A DNA stretch of 64,000 bases from Clostridium facile (GTDB lineage Bacteria > Bacillota > Clostridia > Oscillospirales > Ruminococcaceae). Numbering within the stretch: the stretch's first letter is position 1; each line of letters opens with the position of its first letter. The DNA lies in contig NZ_JACOQK010000001.1 of NCBI RefSeq assembly GCF_014297275.1, positions 2,232,001-2,296,000 on the forward strand. Reading direction: 5' to 3'. The position numbers and the translations under genes were made by a program. Of the stretch, positions 24,196-34,057 are shown piece by piece. The notes beneath the pieces are model-generated. The model was not told the origin of the DNA. It saw only the letters and a program-made list of their open reading frames with translations, and searched no databases.

Positions 24196-26069
24196 CAGGC
24201 TGCCATGGTTTGATGCCCGCCGCCACCAAGTTTTTCCATAATGACCTGAACATTCACCGCTCCCAAACTGCGCCCGGAAATGTTAGTGGTTGTCCCAGTC
24301 TGATATAAAACAAACGACGCGTCAACATCCGAAATCCCCAACAGCTCGTCCGCTGCCTGAGGCGCAACCACACGCATATCGTCACATTGGAAATCTCCCA
24401 TAGCGATGGCGCAGTTGCGGTAGGTTTCTGCATTGGAGACAATCCTTGTTTTTTGCTGGTAAGAATCAATCGTATTGGAAAACAGTTTGCGGACGGATAC
24501 TGTGTCAGCCCCTCTGCCCTTTAAATAGGCAGCAGCTTCAAAGGTTCGGACGCCAGCACGCAGAACAAAATTTTTGGTATCTAACATAATACCCGCCAAA
24601 AGCCCTTCCGCTTCCGGCGCCTGTAAAACAACTCCATTCATGTATTGCGCCAATTCGGTAATCATTTCTGAGGCGGAAGAAGCATATGGTTCATGGTAAA
24701 AGATAACAGCGTTATCAATATAGTTGACCATTTTTCGGTGATGGTCGATGACAACCACATTCTTGCAGCGTTCATACACACCAGGAGCTTCCACAACATC
24801 CGGGCTGTGGGTATCCACCACGACCAATAGGGTGTTTGGTGTAATCAAATCCCCGGCATCAGAAGGATGGACAAACATACCTTCTTCGCCATTTGCAGTC
24901 ATTTTATCAATTAACGCAGTAGCAAGGTTCTTTTTATAATCCACAATGATATAAGATTTTTTTCCTAACTGCCGGGCGATTTTCGCCATGGCAATTGAAC
25001 TACCCATGCTATCCAAGTCTCCAAAGCGGTGACCCATTACAAGTACCCGCTCGCTCTGGTCAATAAATTCCCGCAAAGCAGTGGCGATAACCCGGGTTTT
25101 TACTTTGGTTCGTTTTTCAATCCCTTGGGATACCCCGCCGTAAAAATCAAAACCATTGACTGTTTTGACAGCCGCCTGATCCCCGCCACGACCCAGAGCC
25201 ATATCCAACGCTTGGCTAGCAAAGGATTCACTTTCATATAGGGTAGTTCCACCAGCTCCCACCCCAATGGATAAGGTCACAGTAATGCCTTTTTCTTTGG
25301 TTTTTTCCCGTACTGTATCTAAAATATGGAACCTTGATTCAATCATCTGCTCCAGATGCCGTTGCTCCACAACCGCCAAAAACCGGTCGTGGGAAAGCCG
25401 CCGGAAAAACCCATTGGTTTCTCCAAAAAAAGCCTCCAGGCTCTCGTCAATCACACCTAAAATAGTGGATTTCGCACTTTCCTTTTTGCCTTCAAATACT
25501 TCGTCGTAATTATCCAGCATCACCAACATAACAGAAGGGTGGGAAAGTTCATATTCTTCCGCAATCGCGGTTAACGTTGTAATGTCTGAGAAATAAAAGG
25601 TATACAAGTCATGTTCTTCCACCGAAGTACCATAAACACAATAACTTTTTCCACGAAAGTCCACCTGTACACCACTGGGGGATAAAAATTCCTCCATTGG
25701 ACGTTCCGAAATCCGGTTGAATTCCCATCCAATCATTTCATCCTGTTTTGCCAAAAAAGTTTGGAACTGATTGTTGTACCATAGAATGCGCCCATCTACA
25801 TCGCACACCATAACAGGCATTGGGAATTCATATAATACTTTGCTCCGAGAGGTACCAAATTCTTTGGAAAGCAGCAGCATCAATGTACGTATCTCTCGGC
25901 GGAATTGGACCAAAATAACGACGCCTGCCGCCAACAGCAATAGCACAAATGGCGCAACAATAAAAAACGCCTGTTTGCTCTGGAAAAATAAAATTCCGGT
26001 TACCAGCACGCTTAATGCCATAATAATGATAATATAATTGCGGATTTTCCAAATGGATTTGTTCTTCAT
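24102..26069 (-). CDS. gdpP: GdpP-type cyclic-di-AMP phosphodiesterase (DHH/DHHA1)
   Basis: A 655-residue membrane protein expected to hydrolyse c-di-AMP to pApA. Two N-terminal TM helices (about residues 8-30 and 33-52) are followed by a PAS-like domain, a degenerate GGDEF domain (the active loop is not GGDEF; FRRLSHDRFLAVVEQ lies here), then the DHH domain with DLDSMGSS, VVDTHSPD and VIDHHR, and the DHHA1 motif GGGHQTMAA near residue 625. Length and order match GdpP/YybT. I chose ATG 26069 because GAGG precedes it; a start 12 bases upstream is possible. It lies about 40 bp after rnjA and is probably in one operon with it. Confidence 0.93.
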   Translation of the reverse strand: MKNKSIWKIRNYIIIIMALSVLVTGILFFQSKQAFFIVAPFVLLLLAAGVVILVQFRREIRTLMLLLSKEFGTSRSKVLYEFPMPVMVCDVDGRILWYNNQFQTFLAKQDEMIGWEFNRISERPMEEFLSPSGVQVDFRGKSYCVYGTSVEEHDLYTFYFSDITTLTAIAEEYELSHPSVMLVMLDNYDEVFEGKKESAKSTILGVIDESLEAFFGETNGFFRRLSHDRFLAVVEQRHLEQMIESRFHILDTVREKTKEKGITVTLSIGVGAGGTTLYESESFASQALDMALGRGGDQAAVKTVNGFDFYGGVSQGIEKRTKVKTRVIATALREFIDQSERVLVMGHRFGDLDSMGSSIAMAKIARQLGKKSYIIVDYKKNLATALIDKMTANGEEGMFVHPSDAGDLITPNTLLVVVDTHSPDVVEAPGVYERCKNVVVIDHHRKMVNYIDNAVIFYHEPYASSASEMITELAQYMNGVVLQAPEAEGLLAGIMLDTKNFVLRAGVRTFEAAAYLKGRGADTVSVRKLFSNTIDSYQQKTRIVSNAETYRNCAIAMGDFQCDDMRVVAPQAADELLGISDVDASFVLYQTGTTTNISGRSLGAVNVQVIMEKLGGGGHQTMAACQLENTNLEQGRQHLLDAIDQYLNSRTDKKS

Positions 26070-26107
26070 GCGATACCTCATCTACCTAGGTCATGTTGCT
26101 TTATCCT

Positions 26108-27952
26108 TTAAATTTCCATAATAATCGGTAAAATCATAGGGGAACGCTTTGTTTTACGGTAAATATAGCTGGACAATTCATCCCGGATAGCGGTTTTCAT
26201 CGCGCCCCATTCCCGGATATTATTGGTATAGCACTGATCCAGCACCTGTACCAATAGATGTTTCGCCTCGTCCATCAAAGCTTCTGACTCCCGTACATAG
26301 ACAAAACCACGGGAAACCAGATCCGGTCCTGCCACAACGCAGCCGGACTCACTTTCAATTGTAGTTACTACAACAATCAACCCATCTTCAGATAAAATTT
26401 TGCGGTCACGCAGCACGATGGAACCAACATCACCAATCCCCAAACCATCCACGAAAATCTGTCCAGATGGTACGGTTCCCGCTACGTGCATATCAATATT
26501 ATCAATCTCCAATACCTGGCCAATAGTACCAATATGGATTCTATTTGCATCAATCCCCATGGTTTGCGCCAGTTCAGAGTGCTTTTTCAAATGTTTATAT
26601 TCCCCATGTACCGGCATAAAATATTTTGGCCGTGTCAACGAGAGGATCATTTTCAATTCATCCTGGCAGGCGTGCCCAGAGGTATGCACCTCATACATGG
26701 ATTCGTAAATTACCTTTGCCCCCAGTTTCATCAAGTCGTTGACAACTCGGGTAACATGCTTCTCGTTTCCTGGAATCGGGGAAGCGGAAATAATGATAAA
26801 ATCCTCACTGGTCACGGTTACTTTGCGGTGGTCTCCAGTTGCCATCCTTGCCAAAGCGGACATAGGTTCCCCTTGGCTCCCAGTGGTGATAATCGTTAAT
26901 TTTTCATGTGGGTAGCGGGAAATCGCGTCTACATTGATTAAAATATTGTTTGGAACTTTTAGATAGCCCAGCTCAATTGCCTTGCTCACAACATTTTCCA
27001 TACTACGTCCAGAAATCGCTACTTTACGCCCATATTTTTCCGCATTATCAATAATCTGTTGGATACGGTGGATATTGGAGGCAAAAGAAGCCACGATAAT
27101 ACGCCGATTTCCAGCGCTGTTAAACAGCCGTTCAAAGGATTCGCCAATTTTCCGTTCTGCCATGGTATAGCCTGGACGTTCCGCATTGGTAGAATCGGAC
27201 ATTAGCAGCAGCACACCACGGCTTCCCAGTTCCGCGAATCTTGCTAGGTCAATCATATCCCCTTCAATTGGATTATAATCCACCTTAAAGTCACCGGTAT
27301 GGACAATAATCCCTGCTGGTGTATGGATCGCAAACGCAATAGCGTCTGGGATAGAATGGTTTACACGAACTGCTTCCACTGCCATACAACCCATTTTTAC
27401 TGTCTGTTTTGGCTGGATAACGTTTAAATTTGCTTTGTTTAATAATCCATGTTCCTTTAATTTCTCTTCAATTAATCCAATAGTCAAACGGGTTCCGTAT
27501 ACTGGTACGTTAAACCGTTTCAAAAAATATGGCACCCCGCCAATATGATCCTCATGTCCATGGGTAATCACAATACCACGTAAACGGTCGATATTTTTTT
27601 CTACATAGGTGTAATCTGGCAGTACTAAATCTACCCCCAGCATATCCGCGTCTGGGAACGCCATACCACAGTCTACAATAAACATATCCTGGCCGCATTC
27701 AAAACAGGTCATGTTCTTTCCAATTTCATTTAAGCCGCCCAATGGGATAATCCGTACAGGGGTCTTACGCACTGGTTTACGTTTTTGCTGTGGTGCGCGT
27801 TTGGTTGTTTTTGCCGCTTGTTTTGGCTCCGGTGTTTTAGTGGTTTTTGGTTTCGCCGCTGTTTTGGTACGGTTGGCATATGGTTTGGTTGTACGGCGTT
27901 TTGTAGGGGATTTTGTCGTATTTTTTTGTTTATTTTGAGTTTCTGTAATCAC
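26108..27952 (-). CDS. rnjA: Ribonuclease J
   Basis: A 614-residue metallo-beta-lactamase/beta-CASP nuclease with 5'-3' exo- and endoribonuclease activity, central to Firmicutes mRNA turnover and 16S maturation. Motif 1 HGHEDHIGG, the NHSIPDAIAFAIHTPAGIIVHTGDFK block, the beta-CASP TTGSQGEPMSALARMATG motif and MPVHGEYKHLKKH are all present. The first 65 residues are an added Lys/Thr/Arg/Pro-rich extension before VRIIPLGGLNEIGKN, which is where RNase J normally begins; this basic tail is probably disordered and may bind RNA. The start is GTG with AGAGG. The shorter C-terminus lacks nothing essential. Confidence 0.95.
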   Translation of the reverse strand: MITETQNKQKNTTKSPTKRRTTKPYANRTKTAAKPKTTKTPEPKQAAKTTKRAPQQKRKPVRKTPVRIIPLGGLNEIGKNMTCFECGQDMFIVDCGMAFPDADMLGVDLVLPDYTYVEKNIDRLRGIVITHGHEDHIGGVPYFLKRFNVPVYGTRLTIGLIEEKLKEHGLLNKANLNVIQPKQTVKMGCMAVEAVRVNHSIPDAIAFAIHTPAGIIVHTGDFKVDYNPIEGDMIDLARFAELGSRGVLLLMSDSTNAERPGYTMAERKIGESFERLFNSAGNRRIIVASFASNIHRIQQIIDNAEKYGRKVAISGRSMENVVSKAIELGYLKVPNNILINVDAISRYPHEKLTIITTGSQGEPMSALARMATGDHRKVTVTSEDFIIISASPIPGNEKHVTRVVNDLMKLGAKVIYESMYEVHTSGHACQDELKMILSLTRPKYFMPVHGEYKHLKKHSELAQTMGIDANRIHIGTIGQVLEIDNIDMHVAGTVPSGQIFVDGLGIGDVGSIVLRDRKILSEDGLIVVVTTIESESGCVVAGPDLVSRGFVYVRESEALMDEAKHLLVQVLDQCYTNNIREWGAMKTAIRDELSSYIYRKTKRSPMILPIIMEI

Positions 27953-28376
27953 ATTATTACCTCTCTTAATTCTTTTTTTGATAGCAATATCATTTACTTA
28001 TGTAACAAGAAAACAGGTGGTTCCATAGAAAAAACCCCTGTAAAAACAGATTTTCTGCAAAATAAACCAAGGCGAAAGCTGTTTTTCTCCTTTAAAAACA
28101 ATTTTTCGCCATACAGAGCCATCTGTTTCATTTAAGCCCGATCAGTTTTTACAAGGCATCTTACAAAAATAGAGAGTTGAAAGCTAGGATATCCGATGCC
28201 CAAAAATAAAATTCCGAACAAATACTTAATTTTATTGTATCTTGAAACCCGCACTCTGTCAATATATTTTTGTAGCTTCCTGAAATATTACCCATGAAAA
28301 ACGTCGTTTCAATATGGTAATATAAAGCTAATCACATCTGTTTGGAGTATTGCCCATATGGCAAAAAATAATCATT
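27953..28376. other. Intergenic region between rnjA and the muramidase gene
   Basis: About 420 bp of AT-rich divergent spacer. Short complementary stretches occur (CTGTTTTTCTCC and AAAAACAG near 28044 and 28079), but I recognise no RNA family. The rnjA promoter must lie in the left part; none is close to consensus. Confidence 0.35.
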
Positions 28377-28405
28377 TTGCAATCTTATCTGTTCTGTGCT
28401 ACAAT
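28377..28405 (+). promoter_or_regulatory. Promoter of the GH25 gene
   Basis: TTGCAA, 17 bp, TACAAT, about 40 bp before the start codon. Confidence 0.65.
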
Positions 28406-28445
28406 GAAAATTGTCTGCGAGCGATTTAAGATATAGGAGTCTAAT

Positions 28446-29195
28446 ATGAAAAGACGAAGATGGTTTTTTACCATATTTATTTTTGGTTTTATCGCTATTC
28501 TTTTCGGTATTCTCATTTGCTTTGGAATCATTCCTTGGAATACCCCTTCTACAGAAAAATATCCAGTTCGTGGTGCTGACCTCTCCCATTATCAAGGGGA
28601 TGTGGATTGGCAGGTCCTCAGCCAAGAGGGGATACAGTTCGCGTTTATCAAAGCAACAGAGGGGAGTTCCTCCATTGACCCAAACTTCCACCAAAATTTT
28701 CAAAGGGCAACCAAAACCAGTTTGAGGATTGGGGCATACCACTTTTTCAGCTTTGAGTCCAGCGGAACCACTCAAGCAGATCATTTTATCCAACAAGTTC
28801 CAAAATTCGCAAAGATGCTTCCATCTGTCATTGATTTAGAATTCTATGGGGAATTTCAGTCCAATCCTCCTTCAAAGGAAGTGGTCCAGCGTGAACTTTC
28901 TTCCTGTTCCAATCGCTTGGAAGAATATTATGGAATAAAACCAATTATATATACCACATATTCTTGTTACAAACAGTATATTTCCGACTCTTTTTTACAA
29001 CACGATATTTGGATACGGGATATCATGACCAGACCTCACTTAAACGATGAACGCCAATGGACCTTTTGGCAATACACCAGCCGGGCAAGGTTAAGTGGCT
29101 ACCAGGGAGATACCCCATATATTGATTGTAATGTTTTTTATGGGACTCAAAAGCAGTTTGACCAGTATCCGTATATCAAACAGAATACCGCTTGA
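28446..29195 (+). CDS. Membrane-anchored GH25 muramidase (lysozyme)
   Basis: A 249-residue protein with an N-terminal TM/signal anchor (about residues 6-27) and a GH25 domain that cuts the MurNAc-GlcNAc bond of peptidoglycan. Catalytic features: RGADLSHYQGDVDW (first active-site Asp near residue 42), FAFIKATEG, GAYHFFSF, VIDLEFYGE (DxE pair) and WTFWQYTSRARLSGYQGD near the end. The lack of a cleavable signal or cell-wall repeats suggests it stays membrane-attached and acts in wall remodelling rather than as a phage lysin; there are no phage genes nearby. GGAG precedes the start. Monocistronic as far as seen. Confidence 0.9.
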   Translation: MKRRRWFFTIFIFGFIAILFGILICFGIIPWNTPSTEKYPVRGADLSHYQGDVDWQVLSQEGIQFAFIKATEGSSSIDPNFHQNFQRATKTSLRIGAYHFFSFESSGTTQADHFIQQVPKFAKMLPSVIDLEFYGEFQSNPPSKEVVQRELSSCSNRLEEYYGIKPIIYTTYSCYKQYISDSFLQHDIWIRDIMTRPHLNDERQWTFWQYTSRARLSGYQGDTPYIDCNVFYGTQKQFDQYPYIKQNTA

Positions 29196-29300
29196 TATAG
29201 TTGTCCATTTTAAATAGATTTCATAAGCAGTATACAACATATCAGTATATAAATTTTATAAAACTCTTTATTCAAAACAATAAAAAACAGGAGGATTTTT

Positions 29301-30578
29301 ATGGCACAAGTAACACCATTTCCAGCATTGCGGTTTACAGAAAAAGCAGGGCTGCCAGAACAACTAACCTGTCCACCCTATGATATTATCAGCGAACAGC
29401 AACGCCGTAACTATTTAGAAGAAAATCCCAACAATATTATTCGGTTGGAACTGCCACAGGGGGAAAACTGTTACCAACAGGCAGCGGATACCCTAAAAGA
29501 TTGGTTAAACACCGGAATCCTCAAACAGGATGAAATTGATAGTTTTTATATTTATCAGGAATCATTCCAGATTGACGGCGTTCCTTACCAACTAAAAGGA
29601 GTCATCGGGCGGGTCACATTAGAGGAATTTGAAAAGGGGATTATCCTCCCCCACGAAGAAACCCTTTCCAAAGCAAAAGAAGACCGCTTTAACCTGATGA
29701 AAGCCACTGGCTGTAACTTTAGCCAGGTGTATTCTTTATACCATGATGAAGAAGGGGAAATCACCCATTTGCTAAACCAAGCTAGCCAAGGGGAACCTTT
29801 GGTTTCGTTCACCGCAACCTATGAAGTAACCCATAGTTTGTGGAAATGTGACGACCCCCAGTTAATCCAGCAGATTTCCCGTTTATTTGCGGATAAAAAA
29901 CTATACATCGCAGATGGTCACCACCGTTACGAGACCGCTTTAAACTACCGCAACTGGCTACATGAACAAGGGATTGGACTGGAACAGGACCATCCTGCCA
30001 ACAAAATTATGATGATGTTGGTAAACATGGAAAATCCTGGTTTAGTAGTACTTCCAACCCATCGGATTGTCCGTGGATTAACCAAGTTTTCCATCGACCA
30101 GATTGTTAATAAAGCAAAAGAAAACTTTGAAATTGCCTGGTTTGCGGAAAAAGAAAAAGCCGAACATCAGATGCGGGAAGAATATGTCAAATACCGTACT
30201 ACTTTCTTGCTGTACCATAACCACCGGTATACCCTGTTTACCTTAAAGAATCCCGCTATCATGGACCAGGTATTTCCAGAGAAAAGTAAAACCTACCGCA
30301 ATCTGGATGTTGCTGTACTCCATTCTTTGATTTTAGAAAAGATTTTAGGGATTGATAAGGAGAATATGGCGCAGCAAATTAACCTGACCTATACCCGCTC
30401 CAAACGGGAGGCAATCCAGGCGGTGGATAGCGGGGAAGCAAACTGCTGCGTGCTGTTAAACCCAACCCGTGTGGAAGAAATCCGGGACGTAGCAACCGCT
30501 GGAGAAAAAATGCCTCAGAAAAGCACCTATTTTTATCCAAAACTCATTACAGGCCTTGTTATGAATAAAATCCTGTAA
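29301..30578 (+). CDS. DUF1015 family protein
   Basis: A 425-residue cytoplasmic protein of the DUF1015 family, conserved in anaerobes. Diagnostic segments are CPPYDIISEQQR near residue 25, LPHEETLSKAKEDRFNLMKAT near 115 and the strongly conserved IADGHHRYETALNYR near 200. The HHR motif hints at a catalytic or nucleotide role but the activity is not established in the family. AGGAGG precedes the ATG. It stands alone between the muramidase gene and the Gld-like operon, with no terminator that I can support. Confidence 0.9.
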   Translation: MAQVTPFPALRFTEKAGLPEQLTCPPYDIISEQQRRNYLEENPNNIIRLELPQGENCYQQAADTLKDWLNTGILKQDEIDSFYIYQESFQIDGVPYQLKGVIGRVTLEEFEKGIILPHEETLSKAKEDRFNLMKATGCNFSQVYSLYHDEEGEITHLLNQASQGEPLVSFTATYEVTHSLWKCDDPQLIQQISRLFADKKLYIADGHHRYETALNYRNWLHEQGIGLEQDHPANKIMMMLVNMENPGLVVLPTHRIVRGLTKFSIDQIVNKAKENFEIAWFAEKEKAEHQMREEYVKYRTTFLLYHNHRYTLFTLKNPAIMDQVFPEKSKTYRNLDVAVLHSLILEKILGIDKENMAQQINLTYTRSKREAIQAVDSGEANCCVLLNPTRVEEIRDVATAGEKMPQKSTYFYPKLITGLVMNKIL

Positions 30579-30777
30579 TTCTCCGAAAATACGGCATTTT
30601 TACAGCTTAGTGTTCAAAGAATATTCACCATTTAAACAACAGGCGAACATGAAACTATGCTAAACTGAAAATAAACAATGGGCGGAGAAATTGTTTCCCC
30701 GCCCCTGCTTTTGCAACAAAACAGCAGAACAGGCTGGAAACGGTCTGGGGAAGATTTGGACAATAGGAGGTCGCACG

Positions 30778-31902
30778 ATGATTCAAGTAGAGCATCTCAC
30801 CAAACGCTACGGCTCCCGTAAGGCTGTACGGGATATCAGCTTTGAAGTAAAACAGGGTGAGATTTTGGGGTTCCTTGGGCCAAACGGTGCAGGGAAATCT
30901 ACCACAATGAATATATTGACCGGTTACCTCTCCTCCACATCGGGGAAAGTAACCATCAATGGATTGGACATACAGGAACAGCCAAACCAGGCCAAAAAAA
31001 CAATTGGATACCTGCCAGAACAGCCGCCACTTTATCCAAACATGACGGTTCTGGAATATTTAGAGTTTATATATAACCTAAAAAAAATCAATTTAGGTGG
31101 AAAAGGAAAGCAAAAAAAAGAAAAAAAATTCCAGCATATCCTGGAAGTCTGCCAAAGAGTACAGCTTGACCAGGTAATGGACCGGTTGATTTCCAACCTT
31201 TCTAAAGGGTATAAGCAAAGGGTTGGGTTAGCGCAGGCAATGCTGGGGAATCCAGAAGTTTTAATTCTGGATGAACCTACTGTGGGATTGGACCCAAAAC
31301 AGATTATTGAAATCCGCAGCTTAATCCAGCAGTTAGGCGAAACCCATACGATTATTCTTTCTTCCCATATTTTATCCGAGATTCAAGCGGTTTGTAATCG
31401 TATCATCATTATTAACCAAGGAACGATTGTGGCGGATGACACCGCCGACCATCTTACCCAAGCATTAAACGAAGAAAAAGAATATATTATCCGGGTAGCT
31501 GGTGAAGAACAACAGGTTTTACAGGTGCTTCAATCCCTAGACCATATGCGGGAAATCCTTTCCTGTGGCAGCAAAGAGGAGGGGACTTGTGACTTTATCC
31601 TCCATCCAGAAACCGGAACAGAAATTCGTTTTGCTCTATTCCATCTATTAGCGGAACACAACCTTCCATTGTTGGAATTAAAGGATAACGCCCTAACCTT
31701 GGAAGAAGTTTTCTTAAAACTGATTGCCCAACAGCCTCCGATTTCAGAAGAGGATGAGGATAAAAGCGCAGTGGAAGAACAGCAAGATGACCAGGTTCCA
31801 CAAGAAGGGGATATGGTTTTGGAAGATACAGAACAAAACACCTCTGTGGAAGAACCTGAACTGGAAAATATGGAAGAAAAACAAGATGGGGGTGAGCAAT
31901 AA
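30778..31902 (+). CDS. ABC transporter ATPase of a Gld-like operon
   Basis: A 374-residue ATPase, first of four genes. Walker A GPNGAGKST is at residues 34-42, the Q-loop is LPEQPPLYPNMT, the signature LSKGYKQRVGLAQAM and Walker B VLILDEPTVGLDPKQ follow. The last 70 residues are a very acidic tail (Glu/Asp/Gln) not found in most relatives. ATG 30778 has AGGAGG upstream; an upstream in-frame start would add 29 residues of unlikely sequence. The stop overlaps the next start (TAATG). With the GldF-like permease, GldG-like and DUF4340 proteins it forms the Firmicutes relative of the gliding ABC cluster, whose substrate is unknown outside Bacteroidetes. Confidence 0.93.
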   Translation: MIQVEHLTKRYGSRKAVRDISFEVKQGEILGFLGPNGAGKSTTMNILTGYLSSTSGKVTINGLDIQEQPNQAKKTIGYLPEQPPLYPNMTVLEYLEFIYNLKKINLGGKGKQKKEKKFQHILEVCQRVQLDQVMDRLISNLSKGYKQRVGLAQAMLGNPEVLILDEPTVGLDPKQIIEIRSLIQQLGETHTIILSSHILSEIQAVCNRIIIINQGTIVADDTADHLTQALNEEKEYIIRVAGEEQQVLQVLQSLDHMREILSCGSKEEGTCDFILHPETGTEIRFALFHLLAEHNLPLLELKDNALTLEEVFLKLIAQQPPISEEDEDKSAVEEQQDDQVPQEGDMVLEDTEQNTSVEEPELENMEEKQDGGEQ

Positions 31903-32606
31903 TGGGGGCAATTTTTAAAAAAGAAATAAGAGGTTACTTTTCCTCTGCTTTAGCATACGTCTTTTTAGGGGTATTTTTCTTTTTCTCCGGCTTTTATTTC
32001 TTTGCCGGTGTCCTTTATCCAAACTCAGCGGACATCAGCCCAGTATTTGAGTCCATGTTTTTAATTATTATGCTGCTTGTCCCAATCTTAACCATGCGTC
32101 TATTTAGTGAGGAATTTCGTGCAAAAACCGACCAGTTGCTGCTCACTAGCCCAGTAGGAATCCACAGTATGGTGTATGGCAAATTTTTTGCTGCTTATCT
32201 GGTATTTGCCATTGGTTCCGCCATCACAATTATCTACGCCCTGATTATGGCGATTTTTGCCCCGCTGGATTGGAACAGTATGGTGGGGAATATTCTAGGA
32301 CTGCTTTTGTTGGGAGGAGCCTTAATCTCCATGGGGTTGTTCATTTCTTCCCTAACCCAAAGCCAGGTCATTGCCGCGGTGGGTTCCTTTGGCTTAATCC
32401 TGGTATTTATGTACATGGATACATTTGCGAGCTTGATTCCAATTGACTGGTTAAACAGTCTGCTTTCCCAGCTTTCCTTTATGGGGAAATACCGCAACTT
32501 TGTAGGCGGGCTAATTAATATTTCGGACATTTTGTATTTCATCAGCGTAGTTTTGGTATTTAACTTTTTGACCGCACGCACGCTGGAGAAAAAACGCTGG
32601 AGCTGA
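31902..32606 (+). CDS. ABC permease, GldF-like
   Basis: A 234-residue ABC-2 permease with six hydrophobic helices, opening MGAIFKKEIRGYFSSALAYVF, the typical start of GldF/CcmB-like subunits, and the coupling segment RLFSEEFRAKTDQLLLTSPVG near residue 70. It overlaps the ATPase stop codon and is followed directly by the GldG-like gene, so expression is coupled. Confidence 0.9.
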   Translation: MGAIFKKEIRGYFSSALAYVFLGVFFFFSGFYFFAGVLYPNSADISPVFESMFLIIMLLVPILTMRLFSEEFRAKTDQLLLTSPVGIHSMVYGKFFAAYLVFAIGSAITIIYALIMAIFAPLDWNSMVGNILGLLLLGGALISMGLFISSLTQSQVIAAVGSFGLILVFMYMDTFASLIPIDWLNSLLSQLSFMGKYRNFVGGLINISDILYFISVVLVFNFLTARTLEKKRWS

Positions 32607-32616
32607 GGTGATTGCC

Positions 32617-34053
32617 ATGAAGATAAAGAAACTATTCCAAAATAAAAAATTCAAACATGGCTCGTTGGCAACAGCGATTACCGCCATTTTTATTGCCATT
32701 ATTGTGGTAGTGAATATTGTGGTAGCCCTGTTAATCGACCGTTTTGATTGGAAAATCGACTTAACTGCTAACCAGATTTACCAGGTAACAGACCAAACGG
32801 AAGAATACTTAAAAAATTATAACGAAAAAGTCACCATTTATGTATTGGAAGAGGAAGAAGCGTTTAAAACCTATTCTGACCTTTACACTCAAGCATACTA
32901 TATTATTGAAAAATTTGCTTCCTTAAATTCCAACATCACTACTGAATATATTAATTTGACAGAACACCCCGATTTTGCCACTAATTACCCGGATGTGGAA
33001 TTGGTCAATGGGGATTTGCTTCTGGTAGGGGAAAACGGACGGTACCAGGCATTGACTGGAGACGACCTGTTTACCCAATCCTATTCTGACGATTACCAAA
33101 CCTCTGAAGTTCTTTCGATGGCAGAACAGTCAATTGATTCCGCCCTGGCTTATATTGTAGGGGAAGACCCAGTGAATGTGGCAATGATTTCTGGTCATGA
33201 AGAAATTGACTTATCCTCCATCCAGGATGTATTTGAAAAAAGTAACTACAATTTTAATTCGGTTAGCCTGCTAACGGGCACCATTCCAGATGATACTGAT
33301 ATGGTGCTTATCGCATGCCCATCGGTGGATTATACGGTGGATGAAATTGCAAAATTAGATGCGTTTTTAGACAATAACGGTCAATTAGGAAAAACCGTAA
33401 CCTATTTTGGAAGCGCATCTCAAGGGACACTTCCAAACCTAGAAGCCTTCCTATCCAAATGGGGAATTCAGGTACAGGACGGCGCTATCCATGAACTGGA
33501 TTCCAATATGATTTACCAAAACTCATTAACTCCATTTACTACAGTAAATGCCAACGATTACACATCCAATATGCCAAATACTAGTACCAACATCCTAACC
33601 CCATACCTAAAACCAATGCAAGAAGGAAAAGCGGATAGCGGTATCACCGTTACCACCCTGGCCACAACCGGTGAAACCTGTGTCCGTCAGCCAGCCGACG
33701 CGGACGCGAACTGGCAGCCTACCAACGATGAGCTACAATCCTACGCGGTTGCCTTAGCCGCAAAGAAAACTTCCGGTGAAAATAGCTCGCAAGTAGTTGC
33801 ATACGCCTCCGTGGATATGCTGGCGTTCTTATCCGAACCGGTTGTCAATAATGGCGATTTTGTATTAGCTACTTTTAACGCTGCCGCAAACCGTGAAAAT
33901 ACCATACAGATTACTCCAAAAAGTCTGACTGCCAGCACCTTGGGGATCTCCTCTTTCCAGGGATGGTTGTTGTTGATTTTATTTGTCATTATTGTTCCTG
34001 TTGCTGTCCTAATAACGGGCTTAGCTGTATGGATGCGCAGGAGGCACCGTTAA
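32617..34053 (+). CDS. GldG-like ABC-associated membrane protein
   Basis: A 478-residue protein with an N-terminal TM (about residues 17-41), a large extracytoplasmic domain of the ABC-transporter-auxiliary (GldG/DUF4350-like) type, and a C-terminal TM (about 449-471) ending in MRRRHR. DLTANQIYQVTDQTEEYLKNYNEKVTIYVL near residue 50 is the usual GldG entry. ATG 32617 has GAGGTG six bases upstream; a GTG nine bases earlier is possible. It sits between the permease and the DUF4340 gene with gaps of 4-10 bp. Confidence 0.88.
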   Translation: MKIKKLFQNKKFKHGSLATAITAIFIAIIVVVNIVVALLIDRFDWKIDLTANQIYQVTDQTEEYLKNYNEKVTIYVLEEEEAFKTYSDLYTQAYYIIEKFASLNSNITTEYINLTEHPDFATNYPDVELVNGDLLLVGENGRYQALTGDDLFTQSYSDDYQTSEVLSMAEQSIDSALAYIVGEDPVNVAMISGHEEIDLSSIQDVFEKSNYNFNSVSLLTGTIPDDTDMVLIACPSVDYTVDEIAKLDAFLDNNGQLGKTVTYFGSASQGTLPNLEAFLSKWGIQVQDGAIHELDSNMIYQNSLTPFTTVNANDYTSNMPNTSTNILTPYLKPMQEGKADSGITVTTLATTGETCVRQPADADANWQPTNDELQSYAVALAAKKTSGENSSQVVAYASVDMLAFLSEPVVNNGDFVLATFNAAANRENTIQITPKSLTASTLGISSFQGWLLLILFVIIVPVAVLITGLAVWMRRRHR

Positions 34054-34057
34054 GCCT

